Shown: positions 24,631 to 38,100 of the stretch, piece by piece
Layout: each line of letters begins with the position of its first letter
Numbering within the stretch: the first letter of the stretch is position 1
Assembly: GCA_947561715.1 (NCBI GenBank)
Contig: OX387203.1
Span: 6,510,001 to 6,574,000, forward strand
Length of the DNA stretch: 64,000 nucleotides
Direction: 5' to 3'
Source: Ascidia mentula
Taxonomy: Eukaryota > Chordata > Ascidiacea > Phlebobranchia > Ascidiidae
Notes under the pieces: model-generated
Databases searched by the model: none
Told to the model about the DNA's origin: nothing
The model's input: only the letters and a program-made list of their open reading frames with translations
Program-made: the position numbers and the translations under genes

Positions 24631-25139
24631 TATCTTGCCTTTGGCTGTATGCGTGAGGTGAAAGGTCAGATGACGTACGAGCTATCAAAGTAAAAAAGTG
24701 CTTCTGATGGGTAACAGTTGTAGAAGTCGCGATTTTTAGAAACCAAGGACCCAAAATGGACTGGTTTATCATACATACATGACTGAAGTGCTGCTGTGTT
24801 GTTGAAATACACTTACAAAACAAAATCGGGTCAGTTCTGATAATTTTCTATTTTCGTTGTCATTTATTATGGACTAGACTACGCGCCCCAAGGTTCTTTT
24901 TTCGAATCACTTTTTATTAAACGTACCGTAATTAAAATTTTTAGTCGATGAAAGGAAGTATATCTCCATCGACTTGTACGCAGCCAACTGCACGAGGAGA
25001 ATGGGGTGTATGCAAAAGGTGTGTTTCCAATAACCCATTTCGAATCGCTCATGATGTACTGCGCTGCACGATTAAGTAAACACGCGCTAAAGTAACGTTG
25101 TGGCAAGCTCGTATAAAAATGCCCCGTAGAACCTTATGA

Positions 25140-25361
25140 CTTCTTGCAGCACTTTCCAACGACTTCTTGATACTAACCGAAACGTGGTCCTGTGTTAATA
25201 CCTTTAACGTAAGTAGACCGTATTTTTCTAACTATACTACTAATGATGAAAAGCATTTAGAAGCCCATACTACTCAACAAATCTTATGCACGGACGTTTC
25301 AGTCATTACTCGAACTAAATTTTTATTACAACTATCAGCACAGGTGTGTTGCGTTGCATAG
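25140..25361 (+). mobile_element. Probable LINE fragment (APE-type endonuclease)
   Basis: A 73-codon open stretch contains NDFLILTETW, then V-x2-F-x-V-x2-P-x-FSNY. The D-x-L-x-LTETW motif is characteristic of the apurinic-like endonuclease domain of CR1/L2/RTE-class non-LTR retrotransposons. Only this short piece of the domain is recognisable. There is no reverse transcriptase in the neighbourhood and the frame closes soon after, so this would be an old, truncated scrap. The match rests on one motif and could be chance. Confidence 0.3.
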
Positions 25362-27805
25362 TATATACTTTTATAGCAAAATCAACGCTTTCAAAAGAGT
25401 ATAGTAAATACAACAATGATATGTGTTTTATAAATTTTAGCAGTGCCAATTGGCAATTCCTTTTTTTAGCATAGTTGCCGATGTGCAGCCATCAAACAAA
25501 AATAGTCGGTGACTCGGTTTTGCAAACAATGCGTGGCGACCAAGTATGAATTTCTTTACACCTATTCCTCTTAACATTATTACTGCAACTAAACCTGGTC
25601 AATAGCATTCAAGTTTAAGTGTATTGGCCAGTCCGTCCGAATAAATGCAAAAAGGGTTTGTGATACAGAATCATGGAATTTTTGACAGATAACGGCCGCT
25701 TATACGACGTTTGTGCCTCTGCCATGTTTTGTGTGACGTGTGAGATACAATTGTACAATCCTAGCATATGAGAAACAATATGTGACAAAACAGTGTTAGC
25801 AACAAATATGCAGAAAGTGACAACTTACATAACTTTATCAAAGTTTTTGGATTTGTTTTTGTCAAAATCTAACGTTATGAGGTAAGATTAAGTTCGATTG
25901 AAAAGGGGTCTTGGGCCTCAAGTTTCCAAACATAAAAACCTCAAAACGTTTTCGATAAATTTAAAAGCGTCATGTGCTCTTCGCTCTAATCAGAATTTCG
26001 CATTTAACGACCTCGATTCATGGTAAAAACATGGTCTGGATCACTTCCAGTATCGCGCAAACACGTGACTACAGGTAGCTCCTATACGGTTGCACGCAAT
26101 AAGCCGGCAAATGCGCGTCAATGGGGCCCAAATAAAGCTTCCTAGTGATGATGTAGGGCCAAAACGTGTGTTGCGCACAGTCATGGAACCGTGTTTGGTC
26201 ATGCCTGACCGCACCCAACTTGCAAATACCATCGGCTATCCGAGCAAAGCCATGTAACGAATTTTAAACGGGAAAAACGAAACGGAGTCACGCTCAAACA
26301 ATAAACTTGTGCGCAGATGCAAAGTATTCCCAACGATACTAATATATTTTTTTAATTAGCGTGCTAATTACCACGAACAATTGACTGTCTGCCAATAATT
26401 GGATGGAAATAAACGAAAACTAACACAAACAATGAATTCAGATTTTCAGTAATCATTTAGGACAAAATTTTACTCTTTTTATTTCTATGATTTAATAAAG
26501 CAAAAAAACAAACAAAGAATTTTGTTGTTATTTCCTTTAATTCGGACATTTATCAGTGACAACTAGACAGTCGCCATAAATAAAATATACAGTTTTAACC
26601 AACAACCCCTCGCGAAATGTTTTAGGTCAATCCTACACAGGAAAGAAATGGTGTTTAACTGTTTTCCGTTCTACAAGCGCGCAAGTCATGCAAGGGACAA
26701 TGAAAACCACAAATTCCGTCTTGAGCTCGTGTAAGTGTGTCGTGGTTGTTCTAAAGGTTACATTGGCATGCATGTGCACTAGGCAATCTTGTAGAGCCGG
26801 TAAAGAATTGAATTCAAGTCACAGAGCATCTGCTGCTTTTGCTTGCATGGATTGGTAAATGGCATAAAAGACTTCGCACTAGATTTTGTGAAGCACAAAG
26901 CAATTTTGCATTTGACCTTTAAAAGTACTAGCAGACAAAGTCAACTTCCAATAGATAAATAGTTTGGCCTTAGGGGCTACGGCCTCCAGTTGGCTACACC
27001 GTCAAAACCAGTGAGATAAGTAAGTTTGCAATCACCGGGGGCAAAGATGCGATAACGATTCTGGATTTGGATTTACCGAGATTGTAATAATCAAACACAA
27101 GCCGACAATACTTTCTGTTTTGGATGAGTTAGCGTGTGGTTGTCAAGTATCCGTTAAACAACCGCGTTTTAATTCCTGACACATCTAATAACTTCAGACT
27201 GGTCACAAAAATGTGAATGTTTTGTTGCGCAAATATTTGTGTTGGGCGTGCAACCCTATAAGTAATTATAAAACAAGTAACCGAACGAATTATATCCATA
27301 TATCAAAGCCTAATCACACCAACGTCATTAAATAGAGCTAAAATGTTAATGCGTAATTAAGCACGCAACTTCAAATCAAATGACATGATTTCATAACTTT
27401 AATGACCACGAATTCATTTAGCAAACAAAACGCCGGGCTTTTCTGTAATAAAACTATTACACAACATATCTATATTTGTAATCGACATTTTACGTTTTCA
27501 ATCGTGCATGGGAATAATACAGACGTAACTTCTCACAGGGTTTTGGCAATCTTCCGTGCGCAAAATCAAAAGTAAGAAAAACGGGGCGAGGACTTGAAAA
27601 ACGGCGTGAAAAAGAGAAAGTCTGCATACATTTCATAGCTTCTACCTCCAAGTCAGTTTAATTTAAGAAACGAGCGATACTGAGTACCGTTAGGTGGATA
27701 CGTGTCAGTGCTTTAATTTATGGTGGTCGTTTATGGCCGCATGTGATGAGTTCCTTGGTGTTAATTAAATAGCCTTATTAAAGGTGCAGACGGCTCTCGC
27801 AACTT

Positions 27806-27812
27806 ATATAAA
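27806..27812 (+). promoter_or_regulatory. TATA-box candidate for the first mucin gene
   Basis: TATATAA at this position is about 340 bases before the start codon at 28155, in an otherwise GC-mixed stretch. It would place transcription start near 27840. The TA microsatellite just downstream (27949-27966) weakens its specificity. Confidence 0.25.
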
Positions 27813-27948
27813 CAGAGTTTTTAGCTGTAGTCTGCACGCTTTTATGGACTTTGTATGTTGTGAGTGTACTACACGCGCCTTTAAAGTAAAACGTCAATGA
27901 TAGCAAAAAGTTTTTAGTTAAAGTTGTGGTCACTTAGGTATATATGTG

Positions 27949-27966
27949 TATATATATATATATATA
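27949..27966. repeat. TA dinucleotide microsatellite
   Basis: Nine uninterrupted TA units, preceded by a degenerate TATATGTG start. It lies in the presumed 5' UTR or promoter of the mucin gene at 28155 and is probably length-variable. Confidence 0.85.
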
Positions 27967-28154
27967 GACCAAATCGAAGCAGCAGCAAAACCAGTCAACG
28001 ACAAATCTACTGTAGACGAACCAAATATGTTTTTACAGAAATACTTATGATGACGCTTTGAAAGAACAGTAAACGGCATTTTAAACAACTTTTTGTGTGC
28101 AGATATACTATACGTCAACAAACAAGATTTGAAACTGCCTTTAAACTGCTCAGG

Positions 28155-31100
28155 ATGTTGCGGATAGCTCTGTGTTTCACCATGATAGCGACGGTTCTTG
28201 CAAGTAAGTTTTTTATGTAGTACCAGCGTACAAGTTATTTGTCCTACGATCCCCGTGTAGGCCCCATCAATCAAATATACCAAAGGCGCATTACAAAATA
28301 AACGCAACCTCGGCGTTTCGAATGGCACACGTGCGCATACGATACCTTAATTTGGTAACAACCGCTGGTATCGCCCGCCAATTGTAACGCGGTTGGTGCC
28401 GAATTACAAAGTGGATAGGAAACGGATGCTTCCCTGCGAAACGGAAAGGCGTGTGTTGTATTTGTGGTGGATAAATATCAACATTATATTTATAAAGTGA
28501 AACACGCAATTGCAAACCTGACTACATTTTTTACGCGCAGTTTTTTTATAATGTAATGTAAATTTGAGTAAAAAAAAAACACTACTATTAATCAAAAAGA
28601 CGACAAAACAAATTTCGATCATAACCTCAAGTATAAATATACAATTGACGTCACTTTGCACGAGTCGATGCACGATCTTAGCATGTGGAATGCAGCACCC
28701 ATCCCTAAAAGGTCACAACAGGGCCAAAAACTTGTTTTTTAATCTATCATATGATTCCGGCTATCAACGTGACGTTCACAAACGCAATCCCGGAGCCAGA
28801 TCAATCATAACCAGGAAGGTAACCGGTGTCAATCGGTTTAAGGTCGTTTAATACTCTTTTCGTCGTGACGTATTTTGGCATGAAATGGAAAACCTCTAGC
28901 TTACATTTCATCGTTACACCAGGAATTTCATCACATCTGTTGTTAATATGTCAATTGATTGATTAGACCTGTGTCAACAGATTGCCTTTTATGATATTAT
29001 TATTATGGTGTTCTATAGGAACCGTTTACGCACCGAACATTTCAGTGCGTTGTTCCTGATGAATACAAAACACAAAAACCAAAGACTGTGATTTATCACA
29101 AATCTAGATTGGACGAAGGATCTCACTGTTTGAATTTTATTTGCACAAGCACATGCTTTCCATAAATGTAAACTCAAAGTTTTCGATGCACAAGTTCGTG
29201 ATTGCGAGTTTTCCAAAAAAATACCTAAGAAGCAAAGGCCGCGTGGCAACTTTGACTTCGAGCCAAACATGACCTTCACAGACAGCAGAAGGTTCAACCC
29301 CAAACACGTGGAGTGCAAACAAGATATTGTGATATCGCTGACCTATTGCAAATCAGCGAAGAAACTTAGTACCACCTCGGGCAGTGTAACGCTAAGGAAC
29401 ACGACGTAGGTGTTTTGGGTTTAGGCAGGATTGTGGCTTTAGTGTTCTTATCCCATTGTTGATGCTTATTCTGGTACACCACTTAATAGTGCTAATGGAA
29501 TTTTTGAAGTGAAAGCTAGTTTTAATCCATTTGACCGTTAAACTGTTAAATCTAATTAGTTATAACAGTAACTTGCAGTTTTTAAAATCATCGCAATTGC
29601 AAAAAAGTGTCACTGATTTCGAATGAAAAATGTTGTGGATCATGCTAATGGTTTTATTATTCTAGGTATCATTGTTAAAAAGGGAAATTTAAATATTTTC
29701 TCACAAAAACACATAATTTTAAACTTGTACATATCCTACTTGGTGTGTTCCAACCCGTAACGTTTTGTCAGGAAAAAATGCACAAACTAGACGAGGCCGT
29801 GTAATTGTGCGACTTGGTTATCGCGAAAGAGCATCTGCAGCAAGATTTCAATCTTCTGTATACAAACCACAGTAAGGTACATGAAACAGGGGTGGTGAGC
29901 CATTGGCGCCTCACAAGGCGTTTTAAGGAAACTGGTTTGCTGTTGCAGCAGAAGAGTGGTATAAACTGGTAACCATTGTTTCCTGAACCGAGGATAAGCT
30001 TTCGCATTCGCTTCGGGAAAAATGAAATATTTAGAAACTCATGACGTCACGTAATTCTACTTAAAACAAAAAAATATGGTCGTTTTTTATTTGTTATATT
30101 CATGTTGCCACCCGACATTACTCCCTTACAAAGATACTGTTAGGATGCTATCCACTGTCGTATAGTGTATTGTTTATTATTTGCATGAAACGAAAAGATT
30201 GATAAATTTTCTTTTCGTTGATATAACTATTCGCCGAAATAGATACAAGTTCGTTAAAACAAAGTTATGAATGCTACTACGAGTTGAATGCTGCATAATG
30301 GTCACAATGTTACATCAAACACAGTTGCAATTTCACGTGCATTTATCCTATACAATTGTTGAGACGCCTTTAAACATGTTTATCTATGTTTAGATACACG
30401 CTGTGGGGGGCAGTGGTGCCGAGGCATCAAACGTTACTGCTGCGAATCTGGTCGAAGGCCTTACTGCGTCGTGAGCCCACGAAGCTGCGTGTCGAGGACG
30501 TTATGCGCCCGCGTGAGATGCCCGGAAGAGACGCCTCACTGCTGCGGGAGCGAAACAGCGGCTTTCTGTGTGCGAAGTAGCAAGCAATGTGCACCGAGAA
30601 ATGGGTGCGGCTCGTCCCGGTGCAGTTGGATCAAACCCTACTGTTGTGACAAGGATGGCGAGAGGCAATACTGCACCTTCACGGCGCGCACATGCGTGAG
30701 CAGACAGACGTGCGGTGGAGAATTTTGCGACCGTCTCAAACCTTATTGCTGTCCGGTCGGGGGCGCCCACTGCACGCGGAGCAGATTCACTTGTAACGTA
30801 CGCAAGAGGGCGCCACAGAACAGACCGCAGGTGCGGATCAACGTCAACCGACGCACCTTCGGTAAGTAATTCCTATTTATAACGGAGTTAATGTTGGGCA
30901 CAACAAATATGTTTACCCTTAAGAGATTGGCGATCATTTCTTTTCCGTTCTCATTTACGCAAATTTAAACAAAACATGTATATTTATGTGAACTGCATAC
31001 AAGACCACTGTTTCGACCACTAAGGTTTATAATCCAGGGAGCAATTCGGCTGAATATTATTAAACTTCACATGTTACCTACAGAAAGCACAGTCTGCGGA

Positions 31101-31901
31101 AGTATGACATGCTCTCCAGTTCGACCAGTTTGTTGCACGCAGGGCAGCCGACCCTACTGTGCAGTGAGCGTGCGAAGTTGCCAAAACCGCCGATTAAACT
31201 TTTGTGGAAACTCCGTTTGTTCGTCTCTTAGGCCCCATTGCTGTACATTCAGAGGTCTGTCTTTCTGTGTTGCGAAAGAGAGTCAGTGCCCAACACCAAG
31301 CTGTGGAAGCGAGACATGTAACCGAGCTAAGCCGCACTGCTGCCGTCGCGGACCTGAGCCTTACTGCTCGGTAGGGTTAAGATCGTGCGTGTACAAACAG
31401 CGCTGTGGGTCGGGATACTGTTACGCCGCCAAACCCTACTGCTGCGGATCTGGAAAATTTGCAAGTTGTGTCAGGAAAGAACAGCAGTGCGCTGAGAAAG
31501 TGACGCCCAGGAATGAGGTTGCGGCAGTGGCGACGACTGCTACGACTCTAGCAACGACGACTGTGAAGCCAGTGGCGACGACTGTGGAGCCAGTGACGAC
31601 GACTGTGGAGCCAGTGGTGACGACTGTGGAGACTCTCGCGACGACGACTGTGGAGCCAGTGGCGACGACTGCTACGACTCTAACGACGACTGTGGAGCCA
31701 GTGGCGACGACTGTGGAGCCAGTGACAACGACTGTGGAGCCAGTGGAGACGACTGTGGAGACTCTGGCGAAAACGACTGTGGAGCCAGTGGCGACGACGA
31801 CTGTTGAGACTCTAGTGACATCGAGCGGCACTAATAACGCGCCAAACGCAACCACTAGAGTGAGCAGCGGAGCAGGCTCCGACGCTGATACTATCATGTA
31901 A
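28155..31901 (+). CDS. Secreted mucin with eight novel six-cysteine modules
   Basis: Three exons (28155-28203, 30394-30861, 31084-31901), joined in phase 1 throughout, give 444 residues. Exon 1 is a signal peptide (MLRIALCFTMIATVLA). Exons 2 and 3 each encode four copies of one module, C-x4-C-x6-CC-x7-C-x6-C, with typical residues CGS..C near the start, KPYCC in the middle and YC before the last cysteine. Two modules in exon 2 vary by one residue in the fifth-cysteine spacing. A Thr/Val/Pro/Glu stalk follows, made of TVEPVATT-like repeats, ending at TAA 31899-31901. There is no transmembrane segment, so the product should be secreted and O-glycosylated on Thr. AATAAA follows at 31963. It is a tandem paralogue of the gene at 35188. 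I recognise no named domain; function is unknown, with epithelial, coat or immune-surface roles only guesses. Confidence 0.85.
29019..29409 (+). pseudogene. Unassigned coding-like segment, two overlapping frames
   Basis: Inside intron 1 of the mucin gene, a frame opening right after a TAG (AG 29017-29018) runs 48 codons to 29162. It includes FQCVVPDEYK and SHCLNFICTSTC. A second frame on the same strand opens at 29134 and runs 91 codons to TAG 29407-29409. It includes HKCKLKVFDAQVRDC and VECKQDIVISLTYCKS. The two overlap as a one-base shift would make them, as if a single cysteine-bearing, secreted-looking protein segment had a frameshift. Phase does not fit splicing to the mucin signal-peptide exon. 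I do not recognise the family. It may be a broken gene fragment, a sequencing error in a real exon of another transcript, or chance. Confidence 0.3.
31558..31813 (+). repeat. Coding minisatellite, 21-bp unit (TVEPVAT)
   Basis: Imperfect tandem copies of ACTGTGGAGCCAGTGGCGACG, with in-register variants (gtgacg, gtggtg, gagactctg), encode the mucin stalk of the 28155 gene. The unit is a multiple of three, so copy-number change keeps the frame. Each unit supplies several Thr for O-glycosylation. Confidence 0.85.
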
Positions 31902-31962
31902 TTGCTTATTTTACCCACAAAATTTCAATGTTTGTACTATTGATTTTGTACATAAATTTTTC

Positions 31963-31968
31963 AATAAA
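31963..31968 (+). terminator. Poly(A) signal of the secreted mucin gene
   Basis: AATAAA lies about 60 bases after the stop codon at 31899-31901. Its closeness supports this as the true end of the gene, without a downstream transmembrane exon. Confidence 0.65.
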
Positions 31969-34900
31969 TCACATGATGGTTATACGCCGGGTCACATTTT
32001 TATGTTCAAAGTACCCAGACTCCCTAAATAATCCCACAGGGAGCTTTTACTACATGTTTTAATTCACCATAAACGTGCAACGTATACGGAAAGACGTGAT
32101 AGTTCAACCGCATAGCATTGCTTACAGAGACTCGAATGACCAGCGTAAGGCGTCATTACTAGAGTTTCGTGTGTACGCAAATGCTAAGTTAGTCCACCGT
32201 ACAAAATGAAATATTAGCTTTGCATGTTCGAGATTGCTTAGAACGCGGCAAGGTCTTAGGTCTCTATGAAGCGTAGAAAGGTTTCATTTTACTTGGGAGA
32301 CAGGCCTTTTTAGTGACCGAAACGTAGATTTTAACGACAGAAGTTTTGGCCACATTCGTCCTGTTTATAGCGTTTACCTGACATGTAACAGTGGTGAATT
32401 CTAACTGGTGTAATATGACGAGAGATTGGATGGTATACTGTTCATATCATAACATCATAGTCATGCTTCATGCCTAAATCAAATTGGTTTTGCTTGTGAA
32501 ACAACTGAGTAAAACATACCTTAACCTGAACTAATTGTCGCCATGTAACCTTCGACCCAAGAAAAATGATGACAATCAAGAAACGGTCAATTAGCGTCAA
32601 ATAGGAGTTATCCTCAATTAAGCCATTTTCACGAAAGAAATCCAATAGGACGATAATTCAACCGGGCCGGGCAGCAATTAGAACTGCTTCGTTAAGGCCA
32701 ATATCAGATAGAGCAGTGATAAATACCTGGAGAATCAAGTTTTGGGTGTCTGATAATGCGCATGTTTGCGCAATTTATACTGGCGTTTCAAAATAGCTGC
32801 TGAAAGTCATTTTAAAATTTGGAATTTCAAACAGAAAACAAAAGTGTAATTTGTAACTGATTGTAGCTGATTTTTACGTACTGTAGTGTCCAGAGAACAA
32901 AGGAACATTTGTTTTATTTTTTACTGTTTCCATCAGTTAGTTAGAAAGGATTTCTGAAATGCTAGCATCCTCTGTTAAAAATATCGTGATAGTTTAGATG
33001 TTGGAGTCGTAATATATGCTTGTATCACGTTGATATCAAAAACACAGAAACAGCATTTTGGGGAAAATGCATTGATTGGTTATAAATACTTAACAAAATT
33101 CAAATGCACGGACAGTTAATAGGAATTGTGAACAACAAACCCTGACAATAAATTGCCATAATTTGGTTTAAACAAAAATAATCTGACATTTTGAAATAAA
33201 AATCGTGAAACGTAAACAAGAAGTTGGCGAAAAAATCCACCGCGGGGCCATACAAAGTACCAGGCCACCGTGCGAATAACGCAGCCCACAATTAATTCGG
33301 TCTTACTAAAATGGTAAGTGGGTGGCATATTAAGTAGATATCGTTTCGCATAGTTCCGCATTATGACGACTTCGTGGCAACGATGCAAAAAGGACTGTCC
33401 TTTTTTCTTCATTCGCCCACGCGTGCCCGCTTTTTTATTTACGCACGTCCGTCGAATGCAAAACTAATCGCGTGCTTTTAGTAGTTTCGGTGTATGTGTG
33501 TTGAAGGACGTCACACTCAGAGTTATGCATGCAGAAATAGGGATGCATTTGCTGTGATAAAATGTGTTGATAATTTTGGTTTTTATATGGTAATATATAT
33601 TTATATTATATTTTTGCAATATACAGAATATTGTAAAGCTGAGAAAAGTTGTTTTCAATCAACCCGCTCTATCGCTCCAACCTTCAAGGTTGTGTCTTTA
33701 GTTACACCAACTAAAACAGTTTTCATTAAAATAATCTTTACATCAAATAACCAAATATCTTCTCGAAAACCGACAAAAATTATTACAAACGCCTGTATTA
33801 GAATTTACAACCAGCCTAACGCAACATGAGCATAGCCCAACACCAAGCCAGCATAAGTGCAGTGTTAATTCAGGTGCAAATAGCAGTAAGTGTTGTGGCT
33901 AATCATGGATTTTGTAACAGGCAAAGGTGGTATTTGAAAGTGCAGTGGTTTCCACTGAACGGAGAAATGCTTATGATGAGATTCTGCACGCGCCGGACGA
34001 TAATTTGAATATAGGCTTTAAATGGAAGAGGCAATATAGCAAAAAAAGGTCATGAATTTTAGATTGCATACAACAAAAGGTTTGACACACTATAAGCTAA
34101 TGGATGTATGTATTTAAATATTACTACCAGCAGAAGAAACATTCTGATCTTCTTAAAAAAATGGTGGGATGTGGTACGCATGTAAACCTAGAATCGCCAA
34201 GGCGACACAACAGGTATAAATTGTTTGTCGCTAGTGCTGTTTAATGCAGTTGAAGTAACGAAGTGTAGGAGAGGTTATGTATTAATCCAATTTGTGTAAT
34301 GTTAGCCAGTTTTGCTATTCAGTCGTGAGTATCAAGTATGGTCAAATGTTTTCAAATAGTTTGAATAACAGGTTAGTTGTACTGGGCATAGCCAACTACC
34401 CATTAACCCAAGTAGGTTCTTTGAAGCATATGAGAAGGCAACACCTTGTCAAAATACGACAGAATTTTGCGAAAATTGTGCATTTAGACATCATCATATA
34501 CTGAATACGGCGTTGTATTATCTCTCATACAGTTTATTAACCTAATATAGGCCCAAAGCGCCCTAAAGCTGTAAAGACAGATTTAATTCGAGCTCCTGTC
34601 ACACCTTTGCACTAAATTAGCCGTTACGTTGACGGAACTATGTAGAATAACATACGCTGGTCAAGCGATGCCTGTTGCCGGTTGTTCGTGACGATCCAAT
34701 TAAATATCTTGTTGGGCGCTTAGGTCATCAATCGTGACCATTATCTTCGAAAATCAGACGCTTGGACCTAACAAGTGTTTACACACAGCACACGCTCACG
34801 CATAAACTGATGTTGGCACGGCCGGGCATGGATTAAAATCATTAAGTCCGATGAAATATCTCAGTCCATGATACATATACACAATCGTGTTTGAGTGGAC

Positions 34901-35187
34901 AGCACCGAGGTCGCCAATTAATAAGCCCACAGGTCAAAAAAATAAACCAATTTCGCGATTACTGCGAAGCTTCAGCCATCGTGATCCGATTAAGATTCGG
35001 TTGCCATTGGAGAAAACCTCGAAGGTCTGTTACATTCATACTGTGATACCTGAACTGAGCATTACCTGTTGCAGGATATAGTTAATTCGTGGAGTCATAT
35101 CGCCAAGTGCGTAGGCGAATTGGGATTGGACAGTCCGTTGGTAATTGTTACTTTGCAATCTACTGGAAAGGTGTGTCGGTGATCGGA
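31969..35187. other. Intergenic region between the two mucin genes
   Basis: About 3.2 kb of AT-rich sequence. Open frames are short and show no family motif. I looked for a transmembrane-encoding exon that could extend the upstream mucin gene, as in its paralogue, and saw none. Nothing else recognisable. Confidence 0.6.
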
Positions 35188-38100
35188 ATGGAAGTAATGA
35201 GATTTGTGGCAATTTGTTTCGGCCTATTTGGCATCGGTGCTCTCGTCGATGCCCAAGGTGTGTATGTCCTTGATAAATTGTAACATATTTTAGCATTTTT
35301 TTCCTTTTCACAGTAACAATATAGATATGTACATTTTAAACATTATGTTGGCTATGCTGGATTGATAACGAAATATTGCAGTATTGAAATAACTTACCAG
35401 ATGTAACATAACCATTGCAATTTTTATGGTCTCAAGTTGTGACACTTTTTAAATCAATGAATCGGGAATTGTCGCGTAAACTTACATGTTTAAGAAATGT
35501 TGCTGCCAATTTTAGAGTTTAAATCCGATATTCAAATCATAAATGCAATAAAGCTTGTAGGTCATGTTCCGACAATTTCAATCGAATAACATTATCCGAA
35601 GGGTGCCGAATTTCGAAACGATTACGGGTTGGCATCTTTGGAACAACAAGCAATGAAGTGCTTTAACCACTGAATAAACATGTTCAAATCCAAGTTTGGA
35701 ATCCACTTATTTTAAAAGAGCAGTTGTGCTTTGTTGTCCAAGTCTCATTATTGTAAAGTAAGGAACGTGAATTCCGCCATTAAACATACTGAAGTGCAAA
35801 TTTTGCACTTTCGAGACATTTAAAGTTGAGGCAATTACGATCATAATAGGACCTTCGATATAACACCTGAACTCTGCTTGTGAGTGACAGGATTAAGTAG
35901 CAAAAAGCTGCGGCAGGAGGTAAACAACATACCTTAGTTTGCGACTCACCATGTACTATCGCCCGAGGAGCAAATTTTTACCAACGCGCGCGTTGCACGT
36001 GCCACTCAGTGATATAAATCTCGCGTCGATGTCATGGAAAGGCGGTTTTCCGCAAGTTGTGAATATTTACAGATTCGGTTTTTTTCGCAGTTTGTCATGT
36101 TGCTTATCATATCCAAATTGCGTGTTACGATATAGCCCCTAAAATATTTATAGGTCGCCTGTATGTCTTAAGTAAAAGCAGGTCTTAACACAAGTTTAGC
36201 AACATCTAAAAACACACCAAAAATTCAATTTTACCTAGAATCGGTATCATACGATTTATACTTGTGTCCCAAACCAACTTTCAAATACAAACCGCATCAG
36301 TCAAAGGGCACCGAACATTAGAGGAATATTATAACCAGAAAATATACATAATGTGGGTGACATTGCGCTGCACGTCAGGGGCAATTTCGTGACATCCAAA
36401 ACAAAAAACGGCGAAGGAGATGCCCTGGAAAAGTCAATACCGTAATATTGGATCCTTTAAGACGCGTGGCTTAATTTCTGTTGAAACATGGGATGGTACG
36501 TGCAATATAATGGGCACATTATAAAAAACCTGGTGTTCGTACTGAGTGATACAAAGAGAAACGTTTGATAGATGTTAGCAGAAAATATAAATTGATTAAG
36601 CTTACATCCGTATATTATGTGATTCTGAAAGCACTGTTATACTATATGTTACTAATATTTAAAAGTGATGGGCGCCTAACTAAAGAACCTTTATGGTTTT
36701 ATCGGGGGTGTTCCATTCTATAAATTTTGTTATTTGTGTTTTAGTTTATCATTAAATGCATTTATTTGATATTAATTAACTTTAGGCTATTTGCGCGTTC
36801 TATTATACTGTATTTTGTTTTCATTCACAAACGCATGTAAGCAAAGCCCAGGCAATTAACAATAATGTTGTGTTTTTTTTAGGAGAACAATGCGGATTCC
36901 AGACCTGCAACATTGTGAAACGTTACTGCTGCTTGAAAGGTGATACACCGTATTGCACAGTGAGTCCACGAAGCTGCGTCGCCAGGAACATGTGTGGCAG
37001 TAAAACGTGCTCGGTGAGCAAGCCATATTGTTGTGGAGTAGGTCGATTGGCTTACTGCACCAAGGCTGGACGCAACTGTGTGGCAACCATATGTGGTCAG
37101 GGGTCTTGTACAAGGCAAAAACCCTACTGTTGTGGATCAGGAAACACAGCATACTGCACAGAAAACAGCCAAACGTGTCAGGCTTCAAACTGTGGTGGTG
37201 GACAATGTCCCTCCTATAAACCGCACTGCTGTAAAGCTGGACCAAGGTTCTATTGCGCAAGGGATAGCGGAGATTGTGTAAACACTTTCGACTGCGGGAC
37301 CAACACTTGTAATGTTGTCACTCCATACTGTTGCGAAACTGGTGCAGACAAGTACTGTGCCGTGGGTCGACGAAATTGCGTTTACAGGCGTCAATGTGGC
37401 CCCAGCTTCTGTCTCTCTGAGTCTCCCTTCTGTTGCCAATATGGCACGGATTCATTCTGCACTCTCAACGCAGAGACTTGTGCAAAAATGTCCCCAAGTT
37501 CTGAGGTGGTAACACCAATCATAGAACAACCTATAAGCACCACGGCCTTGGCCACAAAGTTACAGACGAACACAGTTAGTCAGTTAGTCACCACCCCAAC
37601 GACAACAACCCCATCATGTGGACGAATCTCTTGCTCAAGAGTAAAACGTCACTGTTGCCAACTTGGACCAGAGCCTTACTGCACAGTTAGCCCAAGAAGC
37701 TGCGTATTTAAAGTGTCCTGTGGTTCCATTTACTGTTTTTCGGGCGCCCCGCATTGTTGCGCGGATGCTGAGACCCCGTTTTGTACAAACGATGTCACTA
37801 CTTGTCCTACAACAACCACTACTACAACCACAACAACAACTGCAACAACTACAGCAATTCCAACCACTACAGTTGCTCCAACGACCACTACAGTTGCTCC
37901 AACGACCACTACAGTTGCTCCAACGACCACTATAGTTGCTCCAAAGACCACTACTGTTGCTCCAACGACCACTACAGTTGCTCCAACCACAACTACATTT
38001 GCTCCAACGACCACTACTGTTGCTCCAACGACCACTACAGTTGCTCCAACCACAACTACAGTTGCTCCAACGACCACTACTGTTGCTCCAACGACCACTA

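Larger units (their letters stand above)
21461..28154. other. Intergenic region with scattered coding scraps
   Basis: No complete gene is visible between sFRP and the first cysteine-module mucin. The stretch holds a possible sFRP poly(A) signal (22359), an orphan EGF-like exon (about 23714-23856), a perfect hairpin (24602-24630), a probable LINE fragment (25140-25361), a CA/TG microsatellite pair near 22750-22780 and a TA run at 27949-27966. The remaining sequence is AT-rich and I see nothing in it. Confidence 0.55.

Noticed and set aside
31436-31918. 160-codon minus-strand Val/Thr-rich frame
   Set aside because: Antisense shadow of the TVEPVAT minisatellite of the secreted mucin.
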